The notes: generated from the sequence alone by a model not told the origin. Shown: positions 46,585 to 55,657, counted from the first letter of the stretch. The stretch: 64,000 nucleotides of DNA from DTWD01 sp963662965 (GCA_963662965.1 OY759970.1:4774001-4838000); one strand, 5' to 3'. Numbers and translations: made by a program.

Positions 46585-47499
46585 TCAACAGCGGGGTTGG
46601 AGCGTGTAGTTCCAGGCGGGCAGGGGTTCGAGCTCCTCCAGAGCCAGCGTGTTCATGTCTGCCGCCGCGATCTTGATGCCCTTCACATAGGATCGGCGAA
46701 CCAGGTGAGCACGAACGCGGAGTCCGGTTGAGGTGCGCGTCGTTCGGAGGTAGTTGAGAATCGTGTCATAGCTGTCGAGCGGCTTGCCAGCCCAGTTCTT
46801 GCTCACCTCGCTGAACAGTCGATGCTCGATCGGGTTCCACTTCGAGGCTCCCGGCGGGTAGTGAGCGACGGTGATCGACAGGCCATGTCGGTCGCAGAGG
46901 CTGCGCTGGAGCCCGAACTTCCAAGCGCGGCATCTGGCGCCGTTGCTTCCTCCGCCATCGGCGAGGATCGCCAGTTCGCGGGACCCGGGGTAGCGCGTCG
47001 CGCCTTCGGTGCGCCACCACTGCTCGATGGCGTCCACGGCGAACGACGGGGTGTCGTAGGTCGTGCCGACGAACATCGTGCCGCGATTGGCCTGCAGGTC
47101 ATAGATGCCGTAGGGAATCGCGATCCCCTCGGCCTCGGACCGGAAGTCGTGGTCGTTGACAACCACGGGCGCACGATTCCAGGCGACGCCCGCGTTCTTG
47201 AAGTGGCCAACCAGTTCTTTCTTCTTGGTATCCACGCTGATGATCGGCGCCGCGTCAGTGACGAAACGCTCCCGAAGCGAGGCGATTTGCTCGAATTGCT
47301 CATTCCGCCGTGCCGGCGAGCCAGTGGAGCGTTTCTTCTGATTGACGCGCAAGGAGAACCCCAACTGCGTGAGCAGCCTGGCCACGGTGCGTGGGCCCAC
47401 GCTGATGCCAAGCGACTGCAGCTCGGCGGCGATCTTCTCGGTGGTCCTTCGGGTCCATTTCAACCCGGACATGGGGTCGCCCGCCGTCTCGTGCGTCAT
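46585..47499 (-). CDS. ISAzo13 transposase, catalytic part
   Basis: 304 residues: SGLKWTRRTTEKIAAELQSL, LGFSLRVNQKKRSTGSPARR, then a DDE fold with PIISVDTKKKELVGHFKNAG (D), LAILADGGGSNGARCRAWKF (D) and KWNPIEHRLFSEVSKNW (E). Related to IS630. It is probably not translated alone: its reading frame is joined to the upstream protein by a -1 shift at an A8 run. Confidence 0.85.
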   Translation of the reverse strand: MTHETAGDPMSGLKWTRRTTEKIAAELQSLGISVGPRTVARLLTQLGFSLRVNQKKRSTGSPARRNEQFEQIASLRERFVTDAAPIISVDTKKKELVGHFKNAGVAWNRAPVVVNDHDFRSEAEGIAIPYGIYDLQANRGTMFVGTTYDTPSFAVDAIEQWWRTEGATRYPGSRELAILADGGGSNGARCRAWKFGLQRSLCDRHGLSITVAHYPPGASKWNPIEHRLFSEVSKNWAGKPLDSYDTILNYLRTTRTSTGLRVRAHLVRRSYVKGIKIAAADMNTLALEELEPLPAWNYTLQPRC

Positions 47500-48284
47500 C
47501 AGCTCGTCGATGCGCGCGATGACCGCTGGCGTTTTTTTTCCACCGGTCGGCGTCCGGCGCCAGCCCGGCGGACACGCTCGACAGTCACATCGCGGTCCAG
47601 GAGGTGGTGCCGCCCGCGGGCCACGGTCCCCGCGTCCAGCCCCAGCAGGTCGGCGATCGCCTGGTCGCCTCCGTGGCCCATCTTGAGCGACTCCAGGCCG
47701 GCGTACAGGCGTCGCTGTTGCTCATCGAGCAGGCTGAAAAACAGCACAATCGATGCCTTGAGCTCATCGGGGAGGACATCGACGTGCGGCAGCCGCCCCC
47801 CGAGTGGGGTCGCCGCGTCACGGACCCGGCGCGCGGTGAGCTGAGCGTCCCTCGTGGCGGTATCGGGGGAACAGTACAGATAGCGCCCGGCGAAGGACGC
47901 ACGCGCCAGCTTCTGCTGACGGACCAGCCTCAGCAACGCCCCCTTCACCTCCACGTTGAGGACCCCCTCGAGCTCGGCCACGAAAAATCCGGCGTCGGCC
48001 TCCTGGACCAGCGCTTCCGCGGTGGCCAGCAATGTCCCGCGCCGCGAAAACCACACCGAGCGATACGACCACAGGCCCCACGCATCGTACTGGGGGATAT
48101 CGGCCAACGTGTAATATCGCCCGCGGTGGGAGTAGCTGGTCTGATAGGACAGCTCCGCCAGCTTCCGGAAGATCGTGATGTCCGCTGCGCTCCCCAGGAC
48201 GTCTTTCAGCTCGGTCATCGTGGCGATCTTCTGCTTCCGCAACAACGTGGTGAGGTCCCGCGCGCGATAGTGTTCGGTTCGCAT
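47499..48284 (-). CDS. ISAzo13 transposase, N-terminal HTH part
   Basis: 261 residues from ATG 48284. The N-terminal part (MRTEHYRARDLTTLLRKQKI, LSYQTSYSHRGRYYTLADIP) is a winged-helix-like module. The C-terminal part (LDEQQRRLYAGLESLKMGHG, DQAIADLLGLDAGTVARGRH) is the normal beginning of ISAzo13 transposases. After RRPVEKK it runs into an 8-A tract (47539-47532); slipping back one base restores TPAVIARIDELMTHETAGDP, the family sequence. Without a shift it ends at 47499. Confidence 0.75.
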   Translation of the reverse strand: MRTEHYRARDLTTLLRKQKIATMTELKDVLGSAADITIFRKLAELSYQTSYSHRGRYYTLADIPQYDAWGLWSYRSVWFSRRGTLLATAEALVQEADAGFFVAELEGVLNVEVKGALLRLVRQQKLARASFAGRYLYCSPDTATRDAQLTARRVRDAATPLGGRLPHVDVLPDELKASIVLFFSLLDEQQRRLYAGLESLKMGHGGDQAIADLLGLDAGTVARGRHHLLDRDVTVERVRRAGAGRRPVEKKRQRSSRASTS

Positions 48285-48325
48285 AATGATAGAGTAACAC
48301 CTGCAAAGGAGATACTCTATCATTA
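48284..48325. promoter_or_regulatory. 13-bp inverted repeat, candidate operator
   Basis: TAATGATAGAGTA (48284-48296) and TACTCTATCATTA (48313-48325) are perfect inverted arms 16 bases apart, overlapping the start codon of the HTH-containing transposase part. This is a plausible autoregulatory binding site or translation-blocking hairpin. Confidence 0.5.
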
Positions 48326-48557
48326 CCTTGCTACCTCGCCGCGGGTGGCCATCGGTGCTACAGGCTGCAATTTCAGGGTCGAGAGGGCCGGCGGACTCAA
48401 CTCGGTGGAAACCCGTCAGCTAGAATTCCGCCAACAACACTGGAGTTATTTCTGCGCGAACCCTTAGTCCAAGTGACACACCGTTCCTGCGGTGAATACG
48501 CTGGGAGTAATTTCATGGTTTCGCACACGCCTGAGCCTCAGAATACCCCTATCCCCG

Positions 48558-48586
48558 TTGAACGGCCCAACGCGCCGCGGTAGGCT
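48558..48586 (+). promoter_or_regulatory. Repeated promoter module, copy f
   Basis: TTGAAC, 17 bases, TAGGCT, preceded by ATCCCCG. It is 39 bases upstream of the truncated Sel1-family gene. Confidence 0.55.
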
Positions 48587-48625
48587 AGACATCTCGCCGC
48601 TCGTCGTCGTGGTCGGAGCAAGCCG

Positions 48626-48745
48626 ATGACCAGACGCTACACACACCTCATCACGGTCTCCATTCTCGCAACGGCGTTCAGGGCGCCGATCTCCGCGCAG
48701 CCGGCGACGGATGCCGAGGCGCAGTGCAACCTCGGGGTGCGGTAG
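48626..48745 (+). pseudogene. Sel1-family secreted protein, 5' fragment
   Basis: 39 codons: MTRRYTHLITVSILATAFRA signal peptide, then QCNLGVR and TAG. The first 100 bases including upstream GTCGTCGTGGTCGGAG nearly duplicate 43290-43400, so this is a truncated duplicate. Confidence 0.6.
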
Positions 48746-48855
48746 GCCACCTCGATCACTGGGCTTGATTCGGCGTCGACGTCGTTGTCGTCGATTGCCC
48801 TACAGGTCGCGTGTGCAGCCGCGCGTGCATCGGCCGGTCTGAAAGCCGGAGCGGC

Positions 48856-50598
48856 TCAGGGCAGCGTGAAGACGAACAACATATTGCCGCGGCCCGGCTG
48901 CTGGATCTCGGGCGTCAGTCCCCGGAAGTTGATGCCGCCGCCGGCGGCGATGGCGATGTACTGCACCCCGTCGTGCATGTAGGAGACCGGAAATCCGCCC
49001 GCGCTCGAGTTGAGAATCTGCTCCCACAGGACGTCGCCGGTCCGGGCGTCGAAGGCCCGGAAGCGCCTGGCGTCGTCGGTCACGAATACCAGCCCGCCAC
49101 CAGTGGTCAGCACGGAGCCGCCGATGCCGGCGCGCTGCCGATACACCCACAGCGGCTCGCCCGTGGCCAAGTCCATGGCCGTAAACTGGCCGATCTGCCC
49201 GTCGATGTCCGGGGCCGGCTCCTGCGCGATCCGTGCCGAGCCGTGGTGGTAGCCGGGCCGGTCCCGGAACTCGTTGAGCGTCAGGTTCATGCAGACGTTG
49301 TTGGTCGGCGCATACAACGCATTCGTCCCCGGGTGGTAGCCAGTCGCTTGCCAGTTGATACCGCCCAACGCACTCGGGCAGACGAAGACCGGCTCGCCGA
49401 CCTTCGGAAACTTGAGCGACGAGTTCAGGATGACGCGGCGGCTCTCGGCGTCGATGTCCACTACGACGTTCTGGTGGTTGGTGGGCTGGGCCCAGAGAAA
49501 GGCCCCGGTGGCGGCATCCAGCGCCCAGACGATACCGGTCTTGCCGGGAATGCCGGTTACGATCTTGCGCCGGCCGCCAGGCGTGATCGCGTTGTTCTTC
49601 CACTCGACGGCGCCCGGCGAAACCTCGGTCTCCACGACCAGCCGCGCGAAAGGATGATCGAGGTCCCACTCGTCATTAGCGATGTGCTGGAAGTACCAGA
49701 CGATGTCGCCGGTGTCGGCGTCCAGGGCGAGCGTCGAATTGGTGTAGAGGACGTCGCCATCTCCGCTGCCGCGCTGCACCGAGCCCCACGGAATTGGCAC
49801 CCCGACGCCGGTGTAGACCAGGTTCAGGTCCGGGGCGTAGCTGGGTGAGTTCCAGGCCGAGCCGCCCCGCCGTTGCTCGTCGGGGATGTCGCCCCAGCTG
49901 TCATAGCCGAACTCGCCCTTGCCGGGAATCGTGTAGGTGCGCCACACCTCTTCGCCCATCTCGACGTCGTGGGCCGAGACCCAGCAGCGGGTGTTGAGGT
50001 AATAGCAGCCAGACATGCCGGCGACGACACGCCCCTTGATCACCATCGGGCCACCGGAATAGTGCTGGCCGATCATCCAATCGCCGACCTGCACATCCCA
50101 CTCAACCTCACCCGTCCGGGCGTTCAAGGCCACCAGATGAGCGTCGTGGGTGGCGATAAACAGCTTTTCCTGGTAGAGCGCGCCGTTGCGGTTGACGCAG
50201 GCCAGATTGGCCCGGTGCTCCACCTGCTCCCGGCGATACTGCCAGATGCGCGAGCCGTCGCGCACGTCGAGCGCCTCGACGAAGTCGCACGCCTGCACCA
50301 AAAACATCATCCCGTCGTGCACGAGCGGCGTCGTCTCCTGCCGGCCTTCCCCCATGGTCCAGGCCCACGCGAGACGCAGGCTTCCCACGTTGGAGGTGTT
50401 GATCTGATCCAGCGGGCTGTGCCCCCAGTGGCCGTACGTGCGCCGCCACATCGGCCAGTCGCCCGGGGGCGGGTCCACGAGCATCTCGTCGGTCACCGGT
50501 GTGTAGCTGTCGGCAACCGACTGCGCCGAGGCGGACGCACCGACGAGCAGGAGACAGGCCAGCAGGAAACCAGGGACGGGTTGGGACACCATTCGCAT
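48856..50598 (-). CDS. PQQ-dependent dehydrogenase, second copy
   Basis: 580 residues. Signal peptide (VPGFLLACLLLVGASASAQS), then propeller blades such as LNARTGEVEWDVQVGDWMIG, LDADTGDIVWYFQHIANDEW, LDAATGAFLWAQPTNHQNVV and FDARTGDVLWEQILNSSAGG. It ends GRGNMLFVFTLP, like the copy at 3185-4897. A periplasmic quinoprotein alcohol or sugar dehydrogenase. WDLDHPFA resembles the methanol-dehydrogenase catalytic Asp region. No adjacent cytochrome c. Confidence 0.85.
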   Translation of the reverse strand: MRMVSQPVPGFLLACLLLVGASASAQSVADSYTPVTDEMLVDPPPGDWPMWRRTYGHWGHSPLDQINTSNVGSLRLAWAWTMGEGRQETTPLVHDGMMFLVQACDFVEALDVRDGSRIWQYRREQVEHRANLACVNRNGALYQEKLFIATHDAHLVALNARTGEVEWDVQVGDWMIGQHYSGGPMVIKGRVVAGMSGCYYLNTRCWVSAHDVEMGEEVWRTYTIPGKGEFGYDSWGDIPDEQRRGGSAWNSPSYAPDLNLVYTGVGVPIPWGSVQRGSGDGDVLYTNSTLALDADTGDIVWYFQHIANDEWDLDHPFARLVVETEVSPGAVEWKNNAITPGGRRKIVTGIPGKTGIVWALDAATGAFLWAQPTNHQNVVVDIDAESRRVILNSSLKFPKVGEPVFVCPSALGGINWQATGYHPGTNALYAPTNNVCMNLTLNEFRDRPGYHHGSARIAQEPAPDIDGQIGQFTAMDLATGEPLWVYRQRAGIGGSVLTTGGGLVFVTDDARRFRAFDARTGDVLWEQILNSSAGGFPVSYMHDGVQYIAIAAGGGINFRGLTPEIQQPGRGNMLFVFTLP

Positions 50599-50698
50599 CT
50601 ATGTCTACCTCAAGGGACGTTCACCGTCAGACCGACAGCGGTGAAATTCAACAGCAGCGCGCTCGCGCGTGCTCACCGGCTCAACGTGACCATGCCGT

Positions 50699-51616
50699 CT
50701 ACGCAACGTTCTTCTTCGCGATCCCCGTCGCGAGGGCGATCATCGATGCGATGTCCGACAGGTTCGAGGGAACCACGAACGTGTTGCCAGTCTTCGCGAG
50801 CCGACCGAATTCCTCGATGTATTGCTCGGCGATTCTCAGCTGCATGGCCTTGTCCCCCCCAGCGGTCTCCAGCGCGATCGCCACCCTGCGGAGGCCCTCC
50901 GCGGTCGCAGTGGACACGCTGAGAATAGCCTCGGCCTCCCCCTCCGCCTCGTTGATCTTCTGCTGCTTGGCGGCCTCCGACTCCTTGATGACCTGCTGCT
51001 TGCCACCCTCGGCCTCGTTAATCTTAGCGTCCCGCTCACCCTCGGACGTGAGGATCACCGCCCGCTTCTCCCGCTCTGCGCGCATCTGCTTCTCCATGGC
51101 CGAGAGCACGTCCTGCGGTGGATTGATGTTCTTGATCTCGTAGCGAAGAACCTTAACGCCCCAAGGGTCGGAAGCCTTGTCGAGCTCCATGACCACCGAG
51201 GTGTTGATCGTGCCGCGCTCCTCAAACGTGCGATCGAGGTCGATTTTTCCGATCTCGCTCCGCAGGGTCGTCTGGGCGAGCTGGCCGATGGCAAAGATGT
51301 AGTCGCCAATTCCGTAGGAGGCGCGTTGGGCGTCGAGCACTTTCAGGTAGAGAACCCCGTCCACGCCTACCTGAACGTTGTCCCTGGTGATACAGATCTG
51401 CTCCTGGATGTCGACCGCGCTCTCCTTGAGGTTGTGCTTATATGCGACCCTCTCAACGAAAGGGATGAGGATATGGAACCCGGCCTTTAACGTTTTCCGG
51501 TACTTACCCAGGTATTCCACGACGTACGCGCTCTGCTGAGGAACCACGATTGCGGTCTTCGCAATGACCATGACAACCAGCACGACGACGACAGTAGTGA
51601 CGACCAACGGTTCCAC
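50699..51616 (-). CDS. SPFH/stomatin-like membrane protein (QmcA type)
   Basis: 305 residues. One N-terminal membrane helix (VTTVVVVLVVMVIAKTAIVV) and an SPFH domain (AYVVEYLGKYRKTLKAGFHI, ERVAYKHNLKESAVDIQEQI) are followed by a long charged coiled coil (EGGKQQVIKESEAAKQQKIN). It scaffolds membrane microdomains and is typically paired with NfeD, which is encoded just upstream. GTG start with GAGGAGGG upstream. Confidence 0.9.
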   Translation of the reverse strand: MEPLVVTTVVVVLVVMVIAKTAIVVPQQSAYVVEYLGKYRKTLKAGFHILIPFVERVAYKHNLKESAVDIQEQICITRDNVQVGVDGVLYLKVLDAQRASYGIGDYIFAIGQLAQTTLRSEIGKIDLDRTFEERGTINTSVVMELDKASDPWGVKVLRYEIKNINPPQDVLSAMEKQMRAEREKRAVILTSEGERDAKINEAEGGKQQVIKESEAAKQQKINEAEGEAEAILSVSTATAEGLRRVAIALETAGGDKAMQLRIAEQYIEEFGRLAKTGNTFVVPSNLSDIASMIALATGIAKKNVA

Positions 51617-51637
51617 GGTGTCCCTCCTCGAAATCGC

Positions 51638-52066
51638 TTACAAGTTTTTCCGGATCGACAGGACCAGTCCGTCGACGCGCTCCACCCGGCATCGGTCTCC
51701 CACATGAAGATTCATCTCGCCGGTGTTCCGGGCGCTCCAGGTCGAACCCCGCAGCTCAGCCTGGCCCGTGGCTCCGGCGGCGATCGGTTCGGTAGCGACG
51801 GCGATCTCCTCCTCCAGCTTGTCCACGTCGTGTTCGCGCGTCTTGATCTTTCTCCGAAGTCGAGCCCGGAAGAGGACGAGCGTCCCGATGGACAGCGATG
51901 CGAAGAGCAACCACTGCGCGGAGACGGGGATGCTCACCCCCGAGAGGCCCAGCAGACCCAAGATGACGGCGGCGGCGGCAAAGAATACGAGATAGAAATC
52001 CGTCGATACGATCATCTCGGAGATGAGGAGTATCGCTCCGATGACTAGCCAACCCCACCCGGACAT
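51638..52066 (-). CDS. NfeD-family membrane protein
   Basis: 142 residues: membrane helices (GWLVIGAILLISEMIVSTDF, FFAAAAVILGLLGLSGVSIP) then a C-terminal OB-fold (ATGQAELRGSTWSARNTGEM, GDRCRVERVDGLVLSIRKNL). The short NfeD1b type that partners stomatin homologues; SPFH gene follows after 21 bases. Confidence 0.88.
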   Translation of the reverse strand: MSGWGWLVIGAILLISEMIVSTDFYLVFFAAAAVILGLLGLSGVSIPVSAQWLLFASLSIGTLVLFRARLRRKIKTREHDVDKLEEEIAVATEPIAAGATGQAELRGSTWSARNTGEMNLHVGDRCRVERVDGLVLSIRKNL

Positions 52067-52150
52067 GATTCACCCAGCCTCGGGATCCGTACGCCGGATG
52101 TCGAGTGCCATGAACCTCTCATTGCGAAGACGATGAACGGCGTAGCGTCT

Positions 52151-52179
52151 AGCGTAGCGCGGATCGGTGGACGGTTCAA
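52151..52179 (-). promoter_or_regulatory. Repeated promoter module, copy i
   Basis: TTGAAC, 17 bases, TACGCT on the minus strand, preceded by GTCCCCG. It is about 85 bases upstream of NfeD, the likely promoter of NfeD-SPFH. Confidence 0.55.
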
Positions 52180-52202
52180 CGGGGACGGCGGTGCGATTAC
52201 CG

Positions 52203-52850
52203 GTCGGGTAGACCAGGGTCGTTGCTGACCCTGGCCCCCCACAGATCCGGACGTGCGGGTTCTGCCGCATCCGGCTCCTCGACAGATGGCTTCGCTACGC
52301 GCCGTCGCGTACCCGTTGGTCCAGGATGCGATGAAGATGACCCATGCCATCCCCAGTGCGTGTCTGGCCCGTTCGGCTATCCGTTGTCGTAACGTTGAGA
52401 CGGGCTCCAACCTCGGTGTGTTGGCCGTCTTTCCCGCCAACGGATCCATCTCCCGGCGCCCCCTTCCCTCCACGGGGTTTCGTGGGCATGATTCCCCCGC
52501 TTCACCGGTAGTATGAGGCGCTCCGATTCCTCGCCGCCCATCCCCCCGCGCTTCGTTGCCTTCGCGCGGCGGTACCATCCGAGCACCTGCGGGTTCGCTC
52601 CGTCGGACGCCAGGTGCCACGTCCACGGCCTCGGGCTTGGTGAGCCGGTGCCCGCCCCCCGGCAACCTTTAAGATGGAGACGATGAGGCCTCCCGGGTTC
52701 CCGGGAAACCCACCCGCCCGCATGCCACGCGCTCCGACCCCGGCAAGGTCCCCGCCTCCACGGCCTCTCAGAGGCGGCGATGTAGCCTTCCGTCCAACGC
52801 AAGACGTCGGCCCTCGCGACCAATGCATTTCGGGGCTCAATCACGCGGCC
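52203..52850 (-). mobile_element. Group II intron remnant, ORF deleted
   Basis: A 34-base domain V is present (52277-52244, minus): GAGCCGGATGCGG, AGAA loop, CCCGCACGTCCGGATC, including the AGC triad and the central bulge. It is followed by a domain VI stem (CCAGGGTC/GACCCTGG) and a CTACCCGAC end near 52203. Upstream, minus-strand peptides ESERLILPVKRGNHAHETPW and LEPVSTLRQRIAERARHA match the region around the start of intron-encoded reverse transcriptases, but the reverse transcriptase itself is gone. The 5' boundary is approximate. Confidence 0.65.
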
Positions 52851-53078
52851 TACGCACTCCCTGTGAACGCTTCGCGCCCTGGGTCACCCCAGGCCCACGC
52901 ATCACTCGGTTCCGGCTGGTGGCCGACCTTGGCCGGATGGGGTTGGATACCCACAGGGTTTCGAACAAGGTTTCGAAGATCACATCACGGCATCTTGTCC
53001 CCCTTGACCGGACTTTCCCGGCACACGCGTTGGTGCACGAATCGAAACCGGTACGCCACGGTCCCAACCACCGGTGCT

Positions 53079-53520
53079 TCATCGACCGATGGCGTAAGAA
53101 GCTGGGCGGCCCCTATCGGTCATCGCATTCAGTATATTGCACGCGAGCAGCACTTCGACCGTGCGCCCGCCCGGTGTCCTGGTTCGAAGACGCTCGCCGA
53201 TGATCGACTTGTATCTGAAGAAGGCGTTCTCGACTCGCGCTTGCTGATGGTAGCGTGACGTCTTCTTCCACCGTCGCCGGCCGATTCTCTTCACCTTGTT
53301 AATCGTGCGATCACGAGCGCTCGACCGCGGCCTGCGTCGGGACACCCTGGCCGTCTTGGCCGGCGGAACCACGACACTCGCGCCCCGTGCACCCGCCGCA
53401 TCGTAGAAGGCGACCGTGTCGTAGGCCGCGGCCGCGGTGACTCTCGTGATGTCGTCGTTGACGGCCTCGATCAGCTCGACACCCGTCGTCGCGTCATCAA
53501 CCGTCGCGTCCGTGAGCGCG
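53079..53520 (-). pseudogene. IS5-type transposase, C-terminal fragment
   Basis: The frame reads ALTDATVDDATTGVELIEAV, AAYDTVAFYDAAGARGASVV, RRRWKKTSRYHQQARVENAF, FRYKSIIGERLRTRTPGGRT, ending AIGR at 53079. YxxQxRVENAFFRYKxIIG is the C-terminal IS5 signature with the catalytic Glu. The N-terminal half is missing. Confidence 0.7.
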
Positions 53521-53678
53521 TGGGGAGAACGCGCTGATGCGCCGGTTCAAGAGCGGGAAGTTCGGGTGCGAAATGCCCCGGCTTCTTCAAATGGGCGCAG
53601 GCACTGTCAGGCCGCTGAAGAAGTGCTCTGGCTTCTCCCACCCCCCTTGGGTGAGGGCCAGGCCGAGTTCTCGGCGGG

Positions 53679-55046
53679 TCACGCCACGGAGCGTCGACCT
53701 ACCCGCATCCGTATCGGTGTCGCGGCGCGTAGCGTGATCGACGGGCTGGTGCCCACCGGTTCGCCCGGGGGCAGATCCAGCTCGCACCGTTGCGCGATGG
53801 TCGTGACGACGAGCACGAGCTCCATCATCGCGAAGCTGTTCCCGATGCACTGACGCGGACCGCCGCCGAACGGGAAGTGGGCGAATGGGGGACGATCGGC
53901 CTGGCGAGAGATCTCGAAGCGGTCCGGGTCGAAGTCCTCGGGGTTCGCCCAGAATCGGGGGTGGCGATGAGTGACATACGGGCTCAACAGAACGATTGAG
54001 CCGGCCGGTATCCGGCACCCGCCGATGATGTCATCCTCGATCGCGCGCCGTGAGATGACCCAAGCCGGCGGATACAGCCGCATCGACTCCTTGACGACCC
54101 GTTCGACGTAGCCGAGCCGCGGCAGATCGGTGACGGTCGGTGTCCGCCCACTCAGCACCGTGTCTATTTCGGCATGGAGACGCTGCCGGACAGCCTCGTG
54201 CTGCGAGAGCAGATACCAGGTCCAGCTGAGTGCGATGGCCGTCGTCTCCTGGCCGGCGAGAAAAACTGTCATCACCTCGTCGCGTAGCTGAGCGTCGCTC
54301 ATCCCCTCGCCCGTTTCTTCGTCCCGCGCCTGCATCAGCATTGACAATAGGTCGTCCGGGTCCGAATCGCCCGCCCGCCGCTTGGCGATGATCTCGAGGA
54401 TGACGTCGTCCAGGGTTCGCATCGCGGCACGGAGTCGTCGGCTTGCCGGCGTCGGCCACCACTCTGGTAGCGGGACGATCCGATAGATCGCGTCGTTGGC
54501 CCGCCGCAGTGTGATGTTGAGGGCCTGCCCGACACGGTCCGCCTCATGACTGACATCGGTACTGAGCAGCGCCTCGCCGACGATGCGCAACGTGAGACGC
54601 ATCATCTCGGCCGTGACGTTCACCACGACGGGCGCCGACGCGCACTGCCAGCGGTCGACCAGGTCGCCAGCGGCCCCGATCATCGCGCTTCCGAACGCGG
54701 CGATCCGCTTGTGATGAAACGCCGGTTGCGCGATCCGGCGCTGCCGCAGCCAGTGGTCGCCCTCACTGGTGAGCAACCCCTCGCGGAGAAACGTCCGCAG
54801 CACCTCGAAGCCGCGCGTCCGCTTGTCGTAGTTGCCCGTGTGCTCCTGTAGCACGTAGCGCACATCGTTCGGGTGGGCAACCAGCACGAGATCGCGCGTG
54901 AACAGCCGGAAGTGCACAACGTCGCCGAGTTCCCGGAACCCGCTCATGAGCAGACCCAGAGGATCGCGCCGGAACCCGGTCAGGCTGCCGAGGGGACCGG
55001 AGGCGGAGTAGGTGGGGGCGGAGCGGACCGGCCGGCTCGAGGTCAC
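53679..55046 (-). CDS. Cytochrome P450
   Basis: About 455 residues. Visible are the I-helix oxygen-binding motif FLAGQETTAIALSWTWYLL, the ExxR pair VKESMRLYPPAW, RFEISRQADRPPF and the heme loop FPFGGGPRQCIGNSFAMME with the proximal Cys. The pattern (PFGGGPRxCIG, AGxETT) is of the CYP102/CYP4-like bacterial class; substrate unknown, needs an external reductase. The GTG start at 55046 overlaps the TGA of a 41-codon kinase-derived frame (GTGA), so translation is probably coupled. Confidence 0.85.
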   Translation of the reverse strand: MTSSRPVRSAPTYSASGPLGSLTGFRRDPLGLLMSGFRELGDVVHFRLFTRDLVLVAHPNDVRYVLQEHTGNYDKRTRGFEVLRTFLREGLLTSEGDHWLRQRRIAQPAFHHKRIAAFGSAMIGAAGDLVDRWQCASAPVVVNVTAEMMRLTLRIVGEALLSTDVSHEADRVGQALNITLRRANDAIYRIVPLPEWWPTPASRRLRAAMRTLDDVILEIIAKRRAGDSDPDDLLSMLMQARDEETGEGMSDAQLRDEVMTVFLAGQETTAIALSWTWYLLSQHEAVRQRLHAEIDTVLSGRTPTVTDLPRLGYVERVVKESMRLYPPAWVISRRAIEDDIIGGCRIPAGSIVLLSPYVTHRHPRFWANPEDFDPDRFEISRQADRPPFAHFPFGGGPRQCIGNSFAMMELVLVVTTIAQRCELDLPPGEPVGTSPSITLRAATPIRMRVGRRSVA

Positions 55047-55168
55047 GAGTTCTCGTCGACAAATGTCGCCTGAGTGTCGCGAGCCTGGTAGACCTCGCCC
55101 ATGCCGCGCGCGCCGAGGGGGGGGTGGATCTCGTAGGGGCCGAGCGTGGTGCCGGGCTGCAAGGGCAT
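55043..55168 (-). pseudogene. Ser/Thr kinase 5' fragment, leader of P450
   Basis: 41 codons: MPLQPGTTLGPYEIHPPLGA then RGMGEVYQARDTQA and TGA. This is the standard start of the Acidobacteriota kinases up to the P-loop. Its stop overlaps the P450 start. Its own start is 2 bases after the TAG of the deleted kinase upstream. Confidence 0.65.
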
Positions 55169-55170
55169 GG

Positions 55171-55643
55171 CTAATTGACTGGCACCCGCGCTTTGAGTGC
55201 CTCGAACCAGTTCTCGACGACGACGATGCTTGTCGGCGCGGAGGTCCCATCCGGTCCGCCGCCGTCCTTGTATCATCAAGAACCGCTGGTCCATCGAGTA
55301 CTACAATGACTCAAATTCGTACGGCTTTTCGTACCAAGTCCTGCATTTCATGCGCTCGTCTGTAAACGAGAGCGGCAATCGTTCACTTTCGAGTCGCCGT
55401 TCGTCTCTACCCGCGTGGCCAGGCCGCGATGTTCGGATGGTTCAGCGAGGCGAGCACTTTGGCTTCCCGCTCGAAGCGGGCCAGACGATCGGGGTCGGAG
55501 GTGAACGCCTCGGGCAGGACCTTCAGCGCCACGTCGCGGTCGAGCTTCGTGTCGCGGGCGCGGTAGACCTCCCCCATGCCGCCTTCGCCGATCTTGGCGG
55601 TGACGGCATAGGGGCCGAGGGTGGTGCCGGGTTCGAGTGGCAT
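55171..55643 (-). pseudogene. Ser/Thr kinase with internal deletion
   Basis: The N-terminal 75 residues (MPLEPGTTLGPYAVTAKIGE, GGMGEVYRARDTKLDRDVAL, EREAKVLASLNHPNIAAW) are intact. Then the frame breaks, and the family C-terminus appears in another frame (GTSAPTSIVVVENWFEALKA, RVPVN, TAG at 55171). Some 700 or more residues, including the catalytic loop and propeller, are missing. Confidence 0.65.
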
Positions 55644-55657
55644 GTCAGTCCCGCAGC

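Larger units (their letters stand above)
46553..48467 (-). mobile_element. ISAzo13-family element with 26-bp terminal inverted repeats
   Basis: The ends are imperfect inverted repeats sharing CGCGCAG and AATAACTCC (46553-46578 and 48442-48467, about 4 mismatches in 26). Between them are two minus-strand frames: an N-terminal HTH protein and a DDE transposase domain. Length about 1915 bp. No clear target duplication. Confidence 0.75.

Noticed and set aside
53537..53853. Plus-strand frames before the P450 gene
   Set aside because: They lie antisense to the P450 3' end and the IS5 junction and have no motif.
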